DNA of 64,000 nt from contig NC_084886.1 of NCBI RefSeq assembly GCF_958979055.1, positions 1,817,001-1,881,000 of the forward strand, in the 5' to 3' direction. Under the pieces are notes generated by a model. That model did no database searches. It saw only the letters and a list, made by a program, of their open reading frames with translations, and had not been told where the DNA came from. Within the stretch, counting starts at the first letter, position 1, and each line of letters starts with the position of its first letter. This document shows, piece after piece, positions 24,311 through 37,857 of the stretch. A program made the position numbers and the translations under genes. This stretch comes from Alnus glutinosa. Taxonomy: Eukaryota > Streptophyta > Magnoliopsida > Fagales > Betulaceae.

Positions 24311-24929
24311 CTCTCCACTTCAATTCTCTCTTTTATATTTTATATATATATATATATATTTATAACAAAAGAAGTGGGCGCAATTTGACCAAGCAGACTT
24401 AAGGGATAAGCTCATAAGTCATAAGCACGAGCTTAGAAGAAACAATCATCTCCTGGTGGTTGTTGGCTCTTTTAAGTTTTTTTTGCCATTTAAAATTGCC
24501 TAGTGCAGCCCCAAGAAAGGTTTGACTCGTTTATGATTTTTCTAAAATTATAGATAATTGTCATTGCCTACTGTTACCTGTTTGTGTTTGTTTTTTCCTG
24601 CATTTTTCGTTGTGGTTTGATTGGATTGTAGTTTGATCCCCTTTCACTTTCCCACGTTTGAATTAAAATATAAAAAAAAAAAAAAAAAAATGGTGCTTAG
24701 TACCTTGTAAGGGAAAAAATGTGCTTAGCACATTGCATAAGTAGCGTGGATATTCAACTATGTATATGGTTTGAAATCTCAGCAATGCGTGTATCCACGT
24801 ATTGGCTAAGAGCCTAAGATAAAAAAATCTAGGTTGGTTTAGTCTTTCAGACATTATACTTTTAATTCGATTTAGAAAATGGCGGTAGTTGATCCAAAGG
24901 TGCACGGCAACAATCAATGGCATCCAAGC
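24311..24929. other. AT-rich intergenic DNA
   Basis: Contains a (TA)n tract near 24341-24360 and an A-run near 24671. No gene is recognised. Confidence 0.5.
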
Positions 24930-25089
24930 GAGTAATTTTTGGAATATATTAAGTGTCTATTAATAAATATGGTGTTTTTAAAATTATTATTTAATCAAAA
25001 TCAACATTTGATCAATCATATATTCAACGGTAATTTTAAAAGCTACATCATTTTTTTTATGGACACTTAATGTACTCATAGAATTACTC
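24930..25089. mobile_element. Foldback MITE, GAGTAATT family, copy 1
   Basis: It starts GAGTAATTTTTGGAAT and ends with an inverted counterpart (CATAGAATTACTC). The arms share AAGTGTC and TTTTAAAATTA blocks in inverted orientation around a short centre with ATTTGATCAATCA. Copies 2 (25270-25438) and 3 (37858-38028) are alike. Confidence 0.7.
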
Positions 25090-25269
25090 CATCGAAACAG
25101 TTACTTTATTTGACGCATCAAAGTTATTAATGTTAAGCAGATTGATCATTTCTTTTTAGATATCCCGAGAAAACTTTACCCAAATAGGTCTTTCAAAATT
25201 CTTTGTTTACTAATTATAAAAGAAATATAATACATTGCCATCCGAAGACACAATTATTGACTACTTTTG

Positions 25270-25438
25270 TTTATTTCGTGTTCATCAAGTGTCTATATAA
25301 AAATAATGTTGCATTTAAAATCATCATTGAACATGTGATTGATCAAATGATGATTTTGATCAAATGGTAATTTTAAAAGCCACCTCATTTTTTTTATGGA
25401 CACTTGATGGACATTTAATGTACTATTAGAATTACTCA
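25270..25438. mobile_element. Foldback MITE, GAGTAATT family, copy 2
   Basis: Central palindromic part GTGATTGATCAAATGATG, arms with TTTTAAAAGCCACCTCATTT and ATGGACACTTGATG, right end TTAGAATTACTC. The left terminus is eroded. It lies only ~180 bp from copy 1. Confidence 0.65.
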
Positions 25439-27544
25439 AAAGTGGTCAAGAGTTATGTCTCAGAATGACAACAAATCATATCTCATTAAAAAATAATAAT
25501 AATAATTAATTAATTAAAAAGATAGGATGTTCGAAAGTCACCGCTCCCTCCCCTCTCTGGCTCTCTTGGGTCAAATTTACAGATTTAAATAGAAAGGCCG
25601 ATAAGGGTGTTGATACTGTTTATTAACAATTACTTTTTCTTTTTTTCTTTTTTTTTCTAAACAATAATTAAGGGAAGGATTGGAGAGGGGGGAGATGGGT
25701 TTGCCAACTTGCCACTTCTGATTCGAATCGCAGTGACGGGTGAAGAGTGAGCGGAAATACTTCCATACGCGCGTTGGAAAGCGATTCATTTGATGGAGCA
25801 ACTTAAGGAATTATTACTTAATTACTCAAGAGTCAAGATCGAGCATTCACACTCGGCTAGCGGGATGTAAATTTGCGTAAAAAAAATCATCAATATATGG
25901 CTAGCGAGCGTAAAAAAATAAAATTTATTCTATCATCCTATATCCTTTCGATCAGTAAAGAAATTATTCAGAAAAAATATTTAAATGAAATAGTAAGAAT
26001 AGATTAAAAAAAATAGATAGCATGATATAGAATAAAATTGTAATTTTTTTTAACTAAAATGGAAAAAAAAAAACTATTTAGTTGAATGCTTTTATTTAAT
26101 TTAGTGATCATGGAACCACCAGACAATTCTGGAAAAGTTCACGAGGCCTTTTTTTTTTTTTTTGCCAATTAAATTGATTTTACATATCAAGGGGTAGGAC
26201 TTGGCAGACGGATGAGGGTGCATATAATGTGATGCAGAGGGAAAAATAATTGTTTATCTCCTTCGCGTGCTGCATATGATCCTCAAAATCATCACCTGGT
26301 CTTGAGCAGGAATTTCTCTCTGGATTTTTATTAGTTCACCGACCATGGATTTGATATAATTTTTGAAATTGAGAGGCGTAAGCATGCGATTGGGATTTGG
26401 GAGTTTTTTTTTTTTTTTTTTAAGTAATTGGGATTTGGGAGTTGAATTTTGGCTTCTTAAAATTGATAAAAGTTGAGAATTAATTTAGTGGGAGCCACAT
26501 TTAAGAAAAGTTATAAATTTATTTAATACAAATTTTGGAAGAGTTTTTTTGTCAAAAAATATTGTTTATAAATTAATGGCTGCCATTAGGCACAGTAACA
26601 CCGCCTTTTCCTTCCTTTTTTTTTTTTAAAAAAAAAAAAAAACAAAACAAAACAAAAAAATGTTTCGTGTTAAATAAAGAGTTTTATATTTTAGATTATT
26701 TTTAAACGTTTTGAATTTTCATTTGTTTTGAAAAATGTATTAATAGTGGCACACTTCTAAAAATCCCATTTGATAAACCAGTTTTAAGAAGAAACTTTCA
26801 ATGTTTTAAAATCCAAAAAGTTTTAAAGCAGGTTACGATTTACCACACAGACCCAAAAAAAAATTTAATGGCTGGCATAAAAGAGTTAAAAAAGATATAG
26901 GTAAAGTAACCGTGAAGAGATATGATAGAGATACACCCTCTTAGGATTTTTTACAATTTCAAATAAATTATATAATTTAAGTCGTTTTTTAGTATCGAAA
27001 TTCTTGAAAAATGTTACTTATTAAAAATGTGATATGATATCAAAACAACAAAAAAGAATTTCCAAAAATTGCTTCTTCTTCACATTTGCAGATAAGCTTC
27101 TTACTCATAAAAAATATAATTTTTGGCTCAAAGCTTTTTTACAACATTGAGAGTAAGAATATGATGAAAATATACTCAATTCTCAAGTGTAATATGTCAC
27201 TTTTTTAGTATATAACATTTTTTAAGTGTTTTGATAGATAGAAATGGCATGAATTGCATAATTTGATAATCTATAATTTATAAATCATTGGATTTGTGAA
27301 ACTCAATATAGGTTCTAAAGATCTAATAGTAAATTTGAAAATTAGATGAATAAATGGTAGGAGATAAATAGGGAAAAACATGTTACATGTACACCCATGT
27401 ATGGTCCACTCCATACATGGGTAATTTCTAAATAATTTCTAAATTCCAATCTCTTCTATTACATCACTTAGTTTTCTCTAATCCCCCCAACTGTGACATC
27501 ACTGACATCCATATATTGCAATCTTTGATTTGTCCACTTTATGA
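25439..27544. other. AT-rich intergenic DNA with MITE fragments
   Basis: No gene is recognised. A piece near 25975-26015 (ATTTAAATGAAATAGTAAGA) matches the interior of the 22.3-kb MITE. Homopolymer T and A runs occur near 26150, 26410 and 26620. Confidence 0.45.
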
Positions 27545-27870
27545 GTGTTAAGAGTTCCACGTTGCCAATGTATACTTGGGTTATGGATAAGCTTTGAACA
27601 AATATCTTTTTTTAAGGTGTCTTTAATAGAAGAGTATGACTCAATAAACTTTATCATGGTACCAAAGCTTCAGGGCCTTAAACAATGTTGGGCATTCCCT
27701 CTCATTATACACGTGTTTGGACAATAGTACCACACATAAGGGGGCATGTTAAGAGTTCTATATTGCCAAAGTATACTTGGGTTATTGATTTTATAAGTTT
27801 TAAACAAATATCTTTCTTTAAGATATTTTTTATAAAAAAAATAAGACGTAATAGATTTTATCATTGAGAG
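27545..27870 (+). repeat. Two direct copies of an LTR-end-like sequence
   Basis: TGTTAAGAGTTCCACGTTGCC (27546) and its variant TGTTAAGAGTTCTATATTGCC (about 27748) each continue with GTATACTTGGGTTATTG-like sequence, with a period near 202 bp. The beginning resembles plant LTR 5' ends (TGTTAAGAGT). It could be a truncated LTR pair or a local tandem duplication. Confidence 0.55.
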
Positions 27871-29030
27871 AGTACAAAATTTTATATAACTTTTGAACTT
27901 TTTGCCAAAACTATTTCTTTCGATCGAGGCTGTTATAATTGTCAGTATTTGAGAAATTTTTAATTGGATTTTAACAGCCTAAAGAAAAACTAAGTCTGAC
28001 TATATCAAAATATATTTTGGCACTTACAAAATATATATATATATTTGGCCATATATATCAATATCTAAGTCTGAACAAGCATTGCATCAGCAAATCAGCG
28101 ACGTTACCCTTTTTCGCTTTCAAAATTTCTATCCTTGTTTCGCCTTTTGTTGTTCTTGGTTCCAATTGGATTTCATTATTAAAATAACTCTTTTTTATTT
28201 TATTTTTTTTTTCTTTTTTTTTTTTTTGCTCCAAATACCGGACTTGTTTCCATTGTAGTTCTTCGGTTGAGTCCCTTATTTTATTCAAAGAGTAGATCGC
28301 CTCAGATTCCCGGTGCTTGAACAAACTTAATTGGAAGCCTTCCTTCGCTCATGAACTGCGCCAATTATAGGATCCTGCTATTTTAAGAGCATTTACACCT
28401 GACTTTCTAAAGGTTATTTTGGCTAGTCAGGAGGCAACTTTTCGGGTGAAAAACCATCATCCAGCTAGCTATTTTAGCAAAAAAATTGGTGAGCAGCTAC
28501 TAGGGGTGTGTACATGTGGATATCACATTAGATATTCGCATCCGCGCCGTTATTATCTGCTATTATATTAGGTAATGAGCGTTTTGGACTTATTAGGTAA
28601 TGGTAGGAGATAAATAGGGAAAAACATGTGGCACTATATAAAAATTGTTTGATGGGTTTTGGTTTTTGGGGTGGTCACAAGGTGGTTCAGCCAATTTTAT
28701 TTTTATAAATTGTATTATTTTAATTATTTTTATATAATTTTTAAAGATTTTTATTTTTAAATTTTTATTTAGTGCTGAAGTTGACACGTGACAAACCGTT
28801 AATATTTAAATGAAAAATGTAATAGAAATACTAAAATGATTTTTATCTATAAATTTAAATATCACTTGTGATACAAATTAAAATTTAAATATTAAATTTA
28901 AAAAAAAAAAAGTTAAAAACTCAAATATCAATGAGTTATTTTTTTTAAAAAAAAAAGTGCAGAAGATATACAATAAATGTAAGGAAATCATTTATTCTAT
29001 TAGCTGAGATAACTTTCTATGATTCTGTGA
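27871..29030. other. AT-rich intergenic DNA
   Basis: No gene is recognised. 28590-28870 contains blocks reminiscent of the long-TIR element in RsgA intron 4 (GGGGTGGTCACAAGG, ATCACTTGTGATACAAAT), so a decayed relative is likely. Confidence 0.4.
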
Positions 29031-29039
29031 ATCGATTTG

Positions 29040-29400
29040 TGGAACTGAGTGCCAATCCTCCGTCACTCTGCCCAAGCACACGTCGCTTTCCTCGAAACTG
29101 AGACCCACCCAAGAGCTGCCCCTGCCCCTAACTGACAGTCCAAGCTATCCAACCCTCCATTTACCTTCCCGTCAGCGTGTGGGTCCTGCCACATGGCCCA
29201 CATCCAATGGCTCGTGCGCCGTCATCTTCGACCCGACTACACGGTCCGTGGTCCGCGTTTGACCCAACCCAGCCAACCACCCCCAAACCGACGACCGTCG
29301 ACAACGACCGTCAGTCGAAGTCACGGAGAAAACCTTATCCCCACTTAACCAATCACCAAAACTTAAAACGGTAATTACGTCGCTTGCTTGTGGCACGATA
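29040..29400. other. GC-rich island without a recognisable gene
   Basis: About 360 bp are strikingly richer in C and CpG than the surrounding DNA, with repeated CGACCGTC motifs (for example CGACGACCGTCGACAACGACCGTCA near 29291, CCAATCACC and CTTATCCCC). Short ORFs on both strands have no domain. It may be a relocated promoter or a decayed exon; I cannot tell which. Confidence 0.4.
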
Positions 29401-32400
29401 TCTGGTCATCTTGACATGTTCCATCACCACCACTTGTGTGTTAGGGTGCGTCAAAAAAATATTTTGAGAATAAAATTCTTTTGACTGCCCCTACTGCCAT
29501 CTTTTTAATAGGTACATTTTTCAAACTGTTATACAAGAAATGACCCAAATTCCATTATTTTAGAATTTAAAATTTCTTTAAAATTCTAGGAAAACCTAAT
29601 CATCGACGCCGCATATGTGTATGTCTATAATTCGACATGTTTATTAAGGACCTTTTTTTGTAGTTAAAAAAAAAAAAATCAAATAAAAAATGTAAAAAAC
29701 AAAATATATTTTAAAATATAAAAAACAATTTTTACATTGGGTAATGCTATTTTTTGGATTAAAACGATATCAAATTATCATATATCAAAGAGCAACTTCT
29801 TGTTTAGTAAGTGCAATACTCTGGATAAATAAATAACATTCCTCAATTCAAACTTGGTCTAAAAATTGTGAAACTTCGTCATTCGATGAGTCGCTTTATT
29901 AGCCTCCCTATGAATGTGCCAAACGACGCATGATTAGATGATATGGAGCCATACTTGGGTAACATGTCATGTGGCTGAATTACCTCATGTCAATTAATAT
30001 AAAATGAGTACAATAAATAAGGGTGAAAAGCAGCATTACTCTTTTATATTTTTGCAGCATCATACAAATTTTTAAAACCAACATAAAAATTTATTTATTT
30101 ACTTTTTTTAAAAATTCCTTCCAAAATACATTAATAAACATACCTTCTATCTCTCCTGCGAAGAGTAAATCCAACGCCCCAAATTGCGGGAATCATTAAT
30201 TGTTAACCAAACACATGTCAGATCTGGACATGTGTAGGGGTGTGTGGCTTCCCCTAGTTACAACATTCACTGGCTAATCTGGATCACATTGAATTTGAAT
30301 ATTATTTAACTACAGTCTACAGAGGCCACAAAAAAGGTTTGTGGCGCGCGCATGATGAGTACAAAAGTGCGACGGAATCACTTGTCCAAATCGACCCCAG
30401 GAATCCGGATGTTCAACTATAATTGACATCTCTCGTGTTGATTACCATCGGATGGTTGTTAGGAATTTGTGGCATTGCCATACTTGGACATGATAATTGA
30501 CAAGTATTGTTACGGCTGCCATTCGTTGAGATTCTTTCTGTTTTGTCTTGCCAGTTCGACACATTGGAAGCATAAAATCTGTTTTGGCGTGTGACGGTAT
30601 CAATACCAGAGATATGGAAATTTTTTATTTTTCTTTTTCTCTTTTCATAAGCAATATAGACTGGGAAAGTCGTGTCGTTGTCCGATTTGATAACACTTTT
30701 TCTTTTCTTTTTATTAATAAATAATTCAAAACATAAAATATTTATGATTAAAAAATATCACATAAAAACACTTTTTCCAAAAAAATAAAAAATAAAAAAA
30801 ATCTTCTAACAAGAACCTGAATAATCGGACGATGATAGCCAGGTATGTTGGCACTGTTTTAACTCAAGAAACCAACAAATTTGGGTACCACTTGTTATCA
30901 TGGCATGGACGAGCAAGAAACACTTGTTAACATGTGTTTCCTTTTTCTTTTTTTCTTTTTTTTTTTTTTTTTTTTTTGTGGGGGGTGGGGGGATAACAAC
31001 GAAGGAAAAGGGGGAGAAAATCAATGGGGTCTTTTCAAATAAAGCCATTGGTGGTTTGGGTCGTCCAACCCCATAGGGCATTCAGGGTGGTTTGGGGACC
31101 CAATTCTTCTTCTTCTTTTTTTTTTTTTTCTTTTTTTTTTCTTTACTTTTCATTTTTTTTATTTGTTTTTCATTTTTTTCTCATTAGCCTACGTGGAGAG
31201 CGATTTAACATGAATACATTAAAAGAGTGATTTGATGTGTCTTAAATCGTATTGAATGATTTAATAAAATTTCAAATTACAGATATCTCTACAAAAATTT
31301 ATCAACTCCACATGAATTGACATGAAGTTTCATTAACAAATCATGTGTGATTCATAATGTCATCATTGTACATTTACTGCATAAAAACACAATGCCAACT
31401 TTCACTAATATTAAAGCGAAGGGTCTCTAGCTTGTCTGTGTTTGATTTGAACATGCCTCAATTCCTTTTTTGTTTTTGATGAATTATTATCTAGCACGTT
31501 ATTTTAAAGTTTGTAACGGCCTTGTACTCGTATATGTACCGGTGTTTTATTGACGAGTAATGTTACCAGTGTGTAGCATTTTATGTACAAACTTTATGTG
31601 TTGACGTGTCAGCCAAGAAGCAAAATTGGATTTGTTGATCGATGCTATCTTCAACCATGTGCTAAAATTATTATGGGGTCGGAGGCGTTGACTAGTATAT
31701 CTCACTCAATCACCCTTGAGAGCTTTTCAAGTGGGTGGGTGGTCGGCCATCTATAAGAGTTATTAGGCCATTCATCAGCAATGACCACATGAACAAGATA
31801 ATTAAGAATTATATTTTGTAGTGGCAAAATATCATATCTCAAACTAGTCATACATAAATGTGTACAATAAAAGCGAAAAGGAAAATCAAATTAATGAGAG
31901 CTCGTGATTAATTAGATGAGGCCCTTTTTTTTTTTTTTTTTTTTTTTAGAAAGAAAATGACTCTGGAAAATGATTTTCAATCATCCATAGATTATCTCGT
32001 TGACAACTAAGTACATTGTGTAGATGTGTTCAACCACCGCTCCCAAAAGTCCACTTCAGAAAGCCTACAAAATATTCTCTAATTGTGTATAATCTCTTGC
32101 CAATATTGGATAATTGTTCACCATTGCGTGAAATAAAAGAATTGCATGTATGCGAAAAAACAGTACAAATCCCACGCTTCTTCGTGGATCACTCACGTCA
32201 GTTTTTTTTTTTTTTTTTTAAGAAATTAAATTATTATTTTTCCTTATTTAAATAGACCGTATAATAGATTATTTTATATTTTTCTATACCAATTAGATAT
32301 TATTTATTTACAAAATATAAGTTCTTTACTTTCCCCAAATTTTTTTTTTTTTTTACATAATCTCAATGCACTCTCAATGGAAGGCAAAGAAAAAAAAGAA

Positions 32401-32880
32401 AGAAATAGAAGAAATAAATATTTTTTATTAAAATAATAAAATTTTTTTATACATTGAGCAGCATGGTAGCATACCTAATGTTTAAGAAATCTATAAAGAA
32501 ACTTTTGCAAGTGATTTGAAGTGTTTTTTTTAAAAAAAGACGGTTTTTTATTTTTTATTTTATTTATTTATTTGTAAAAGGAACACCGCACATGCTCTAT
32601 AGCCTCTATTAATATCTTAGTTTTTAACAAAAAAAAAAAATCTTGTATCCCAATTATGTTAATCAAAACTATTAATCACTTCCCTTAAGGCTCGCCAAGT
32701 AGATTGACCTCAAAGGAATCATAATTCCTGATATAGTAAATTCGTGCGGTTCAGACCAGGAAGACATAGCCAAGTGTGTCGATCTGATTAGCCAAACTCA
32801 ATCTTATCCCAATTTGTTCTAACTAAATTGACTCAGAGAAAAATATTAAGATAAGTTAATGCTAGTATTCCTTTACATAG
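29401..32880. other. AT-rich intergenic DNA
   Basis: No gene is recognised. It includes poly-T and poly-A tracts (30955-30976, 31115-31140, 31927-31949, 32202-32219) and a piece near 31030-31105 with GGTGGTTTGGGTCGTCC that resembles the core of the intron-4 foldback element. Confidence 0.45.
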
Positions 32881-32929
32881 GGAACACATAGGAGCGTGTG
32901 GTCTTTTTCCTTTCTGGTTGGGCGCATAT

Positions 32930-34818
32930 CTCATTGCTTTCTGACGTGGTCGCGGCTGTCGCTTTTATCTTCCTTGCTATTTTGGGTTCTATAAATTCTA
33001 TCTTTCGCTGCCTCGCTAGTCACCAACTCGTATGTCCTCCTAATTCCCTTGGATAATTTACTGCTCTCCAGGTAACATTTTCGATTACCCTTTTCCTCTC
33101 TCTCTCTCAAGCTGATTTTTGTTTCCAAATTCTGATTTCAGATCCACCAACATTTGCTCACCTAATTCAGATGCTTCTTCTCTGCTCTTTTTTTTTTGGT
33201 CTTCATTAGATCGATTTACTCGGCGTTGCAGCATTTTATCGAATGTTTTATCTGTTTGCTTGTTTCTCGCTTATACTAGTTGTGCTGACTAGAACTTATT
33301 ACGAGGTTGTAGTTTTTGTATTGGGTTGTCAAAAATGTGTTTGTTTTTTTTTTTTCGTTTTTGAATAAATTTGATGGTTGTGTCTTGCTCTCAATGTCGA
33401 ATACGATATAAATATAAACGCTCTCATGTTTGCTGTTTTAGCTCCCATTAGTTTAGATTTGGATACATGCGTAAAAACATACACGATTTTTTCTGTTCTT
33501 TTCTTTATCTTCTGCACTGCCTCGCTTTCTTGGGGGGCTGGGATGGATTTCAATTTTTGAGCTCTTAGCTTTCACTTCCTCTATTTGTATCTTCTATTTC
33601 ATCCTTTACTTCGCACAGTCAATCTTGTTCTGTTAGCTTAAGTTAGTTCCTCAAGTTTTCATTTTTGTCGTTCCCTAAGCAGTTGATTGGCTTCAGATCT
33701 GGTTATTTAAGCTTTTGTTTTGTAATTTCTGGGCGAGGATATTAGATCTGATCTGGGTTGTTTTTTGTTTCAATTGAAAAGCAGTAATTGACCAATCGGT
33801 GATAGCATCCCCAGCGCTAAGTTGTGTAGATCTTTCATCTTTGTGTTTCCATAAGCATTTTTTGTTATCGGTGGGTGGGTGAGTGGTCCTTGGGTTTACG
33901 CGTTTAGTAATAAGAGGAATATAATAAGGTCTTTGGATTGTTTATTTGTGTCCATTTCATTTGTCTATCACTTTAAATAAATTAATGACTTTTTGTTTTC
34001 GGTCATGAAACGTGATGTAGAGAATTTAGCACAGGAAGTTAGAGAAAAACTGGTTTACTTTTTGGTTTTTAGTCTATACAAGCGGCTAATAGGCCCTTGT
34101 AGGCTCTGTGTTTTGAAATTGATAGTCATAACAAATGAGAATTATGTATTCTTCTATTGAATTTGTGAGTAGAATATCAATTATAACCTTTTTGTGGCAT
34201 TGTATTTTACGCTGTTAAATTTAAGTTTTTTAGATATATTTTTTTTTTTAACTGAGCAAGTTTTTGGTATTATTCGAATTGACTTTACTTGCTCTTATAG
34301 GCTCAGATTATCCTTGAATTGAATCAAATGGAAGTTACAGGGGGTTAAGACTTGCTGGTTTTTATGGCCTTGACTGGTATGAGTTTTTTTGTCTTCTTTA
34401 GCTGTTTGAATTTGTGGAGAAATATTGGTTCTTTTACATTTCCATTCTAAAGGCTAAGGTGAGATAACGTTGTTGTATGATACGTAGATATTTGGGCAAT
34501 GTGTGGAGGAAGGGACAACGTTGGCTTCAATAATATTCTGCATAGGAGAACAGAAAGAAACTACAGTAAGAGCAAAGCTTTTGGTATGGAATTTGAATCA
34601 GACTGGACGAAACATAGAAAATCCTCGGCATTTACAGCTCAAGTGATTCGTTCTGCAACCTCTTTTATGCCTTGGTCTTGTAGAATCCCTATTGGTGAAG
34701 GATATCATGAATTTCTTTAATTAAAATTCTGTCTTTCAATCATATTTTACAATCTTTGGGTGAAAAAGTTGACAAAAAAACGAGAATCATTCATATCTTT
34801 CGCTTCTCAGTTCAGTCA
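32930..34818 (+). promoter_or_regulatory. 5' UTR exon and intron of the F-box/kelch gene (inferred)
   Basis: A CT-rich stretch (33094-33113), a donor-like CTCCAG|GTAACATTTT at 33072 and an acceptor CGCTTCTCAG ending at 34810, eight bases before the ATG, fit a long 5'-UTR intron. Transcription would start near 32900-33000. This rests on signal content only. Confidence 0.4.
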
Positions 34819-37073
34819 ATGCTGGGGTTTGTGAGTGGAAAGAAGAGATTAACAGAACCGAATATGTGTTTCTCCAATTCAGTCAAGCAAAATGTACCGG
34901 CTTGTTCGAAAAGCAATCCTTGTTTCTCTTCTCAGGTTGCTTATGATCTTGACAGCCCCATTCTAGCTGGGCTGCCTGATGATGTAGCAAAGTATTGCCT
35001 TGCACTTGTTCCTCGTTCCAACTTCCCAGCTATGGGAGGTGTCTGCAAAAGGTGGAGGTCATTTATTCAAAGCAAAGAATTCATCACTGTGCGGAAATTA
35101 GCTGGGGTGCTAGAGGAATGGCTCTATGTCTTGACTATGGATGCTGAAGGGAAGGAAAGCCACTGGGAGGTTCTGGATTGTTTGGGACATAAACACAGGC
35201 TTCTTCCAACAATGCCTGGTCCAGTGCAAGCTGGGTTTGGGGTGGTTGTTCTTAATGGAAAGCTTCTTGTCATGGGTGGCTATTCCATGATTGATGGGAT
35301 TGGCTCTGCCTCTGCAGATGTTTACCAATATGATTCCTGCCTCGACAGGTTTGTTTTTGTTGCATTTTCTTTGAAGGCTTGAGACTCTATTGCTTTTTAC
35401 AGGATTGACCTATTTAAACTGGTTAGGGCTATAGAGTCAGATCAATTGTCAAACTCAACTGAAGGTTTTGTGTGATTTGTATATTCATGCTTATTTTGCA
35501 ACCTTTTTCTGGTTAGGAAACTTAATTTCTGTAGGGAGTCTTTGGGCTCAGTTTTTGAAGTCTTGTAGATCATGCCCCTTCATTTAAAAGCTGGTGATTT
35601 TGTTTGAAAGAAATAGCATATTTGGACTGTTTGACCCACTGATCAGCTGTACTAATTACAACAAATATTGGTTCTGAATCAGTTTATCAGATGAAAAAAT
35701 GTTTAATAATATTTCTGCCTTCCAACATCAAGAACTTCCCTTGAATTAGATGCGGGATTACATCACCTTGGAATTCGCTACAGAGGTCCGTGCTTTGTCC
35801 ACAAAAACGTTTATTACGTTTAATGAGATAACATTGCCCTCTAGAAAATGCCGGACTAATTCTGTCCACAAATGACTGTTTTGAATTAGCTCCATCTTTC
35901 TTGCAAGACAGCAGCAAGAAGTGTGCATACCATAGACACCCCTCTGCAATATTCTGTTCCAAATTGAGAGCTTGTTTTTTTGGGTATACAACTTCAACAT
36001 GGTTCAGGTCCATTTGCTTGAGTTTCAATCTAGAATGGAACTAATCATTGTTGGTTCTATCTTTTCCACCCATAATAAAGTGTTACGGAACCAAATCAAT
36101 CAACTTCAATTGAGATTTGGTTTTGACTAATGACTCTGGGTGGTTTGCTTTTTCAACCCATGAAGCAGGGTGGGAGCAAATCAACAACTTAAGGTCAGGT
36201 TGTTTTATTAAGCAGTTTGTGTTGCATTTTACCAAGTTGCAGCTTACTTGTGTTGATTGGTGGCTTCTCCATTTAGTTTTAGCCTGGAATTGGGTTTTTA
36301 GCATCTGAGCCACAAATATCAACTTCCATAAAAGTTCTTTGGTTTTTGATAAGGGACTCAAATGGTGACCTTTTAGAGAGACTCTTTTCTTTTTGTTTTT
36401 ACCATCTGTTGTGCTAGCTTTGTGACATATTCTTTGTAATTGCAGTTGGAGTAAATCAGCAAAGATGAATGTGGCTCGGTATGACTTTGCATGTGCAGAG
36501 GTTAATGGTATGGTTTATGCAGCTGGAGGCTATGGTATGGATGGCGACAATCTATCTAGTGTGGAGGTGTACGACCCCGATACTGACAAATGGACCCTTA
36601 TAGAAAGTCTTCGCCGCCCAAGGTCGGGTTGCTTTGCCTGTGGGTTTGAGGGAAAGCTGTATGTCATGGGTGGAAGATCTAGCTTCACAATTGGAAACTC
36701 TAGGTTTGTTGATGTGTACAACACTGAGAGGCGCACCTGGTGTGAAATGAAGAATGGTTGTGTCATGGTCACTGCTCATGCTGTGCTGGGAAAGAACCTC
36801 TTTTGTATGGAGTGGAAGAACCAGCGGAAACTGGCAATATTCACTCCAGATGACAATTCGTGGAAGATGGTACCAGTTCCATTGACAGGGAGCTCGTGTA
36901 TCGGCTTTCGATTTGGAATACTGGACGAAAAATTATTGCTCTTCTCACTGCGGGATGAACCCGGTTACCAAACTCTGTTGTATGACCCAAATGCATCCCC
37001 TGGCTCAGAGTGGCAGACTTCTGATATAAAGCCGTCTGGTTTGTGCTTGTGCAGTGTGACAATCAAGGCCTAG
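34819..37073 (+). CDS. F-box/kelch-repeat protein, two exons
   Basis: Probably the substrate receptor of an SCF ubiquitin ligase: the F-box binds the SKP1/ASK adaptor and the kelch blades bind the target. Exons 34819-35348 and 36446-37073 join as CLD-S-WSKSAK (codon split AG|T), giving 385 residues. The F-box spans about residues 48-95 (LAGLPDDVAKYCLALVPRS, then VCKRWRSFIQSKEF). Kelch units follow: GKLLVMGGY...VYQYDSCLDSW, GMVYAAGGYGMDGDNLSSVE, GKLYVMGGRSSFTIGNSRF and a degenerate fourth. ATG 34819 was preferred over non-ATG upstream codons. It resembles Arabidopsis At1g67480 (memory) and differs mainly in the N-terminal extension. An AATAAA lies at 37234. The intron (35349-36445) has no insertion I can identify. 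Confidence 0.93.
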
Positions 37074-37269
37074 AAGCTCTCTTCGGAAATTGAGGATCTT
37101 CTCAGGAGTCTTGAATGTATCTTTATATGTATTCTGTTTGTGGATTCCAACTTTTCAAAACGTTTCTTATGCCTATTGTTAAATAGGTTTTATCTGGTAG
37201 GCTTATTCTTGGGTGCAAGAGTGTTTCATGAAGAATAAAAACCTGATTTACGTATATATTGCTTATAAT

Positions 37270-37857
37270 TTTTACTCTTCACCGTTCTTCTTGGGGAGTT
37301 AGAGCTAAATATGCCCCTAGTATGTAGAAAAAGCAAGGAATTCCTTGCTTTACCGCATTAAAGAAGTCAGCTGCTCAAGTCGGCCAATGTAGAATTTGTA
37401 TGTTCCCAAGTGAATCAAGAATCAAATATAATCAATTGGATCATCCGGATGTAGAATGGGGTTTATGCACGTCCCCAAATGCTTATTAGTGGTGTAATGC
37501 AATTCTCTAGTCCACCCTCATTCAATTCTATAATAAAAAATAAAAACCTAAAAGCTTCGTTCGACAAAATTTTTTCTTTTTCTTTTTTTTTTTTTTTTTT
37601 TTTGGTTTTATCTTTTCAAAATAAAAACAATAATAAACACAAAACACTTCAAACTACTTTTACCTTAATGTTACATTCGAGCATTTTTTGAAAAAAAATA
37701 ATTATATATATATATTCTAAAATACATTAACAAATTGAAGCAAGTTATTAGCCAATATCTTTTTTCTTTCTCTCTTCGGGTGGGGGCGGCAGTTTATGCA
37801 CTAAATGGTATGAATTTTAGAATTGGGAGAGAGGTTTATACATGACTAGAAAAAAAT
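37270..37857. other. Intergenic DNA downstream of the F-box/kelch gene
   Basis: No gene is recognised. It has a T-run near 37584-37604 and an (AT)n stretch near 37703-37716. Confidence 0.5.

Noticed and set aside
34499..34720. A 73-codon ORF upstream of the F-box/kelch gene.
   Set aside because: It ends before the coding start, has no domain, and lies in the inferred 5'-UTR intron.
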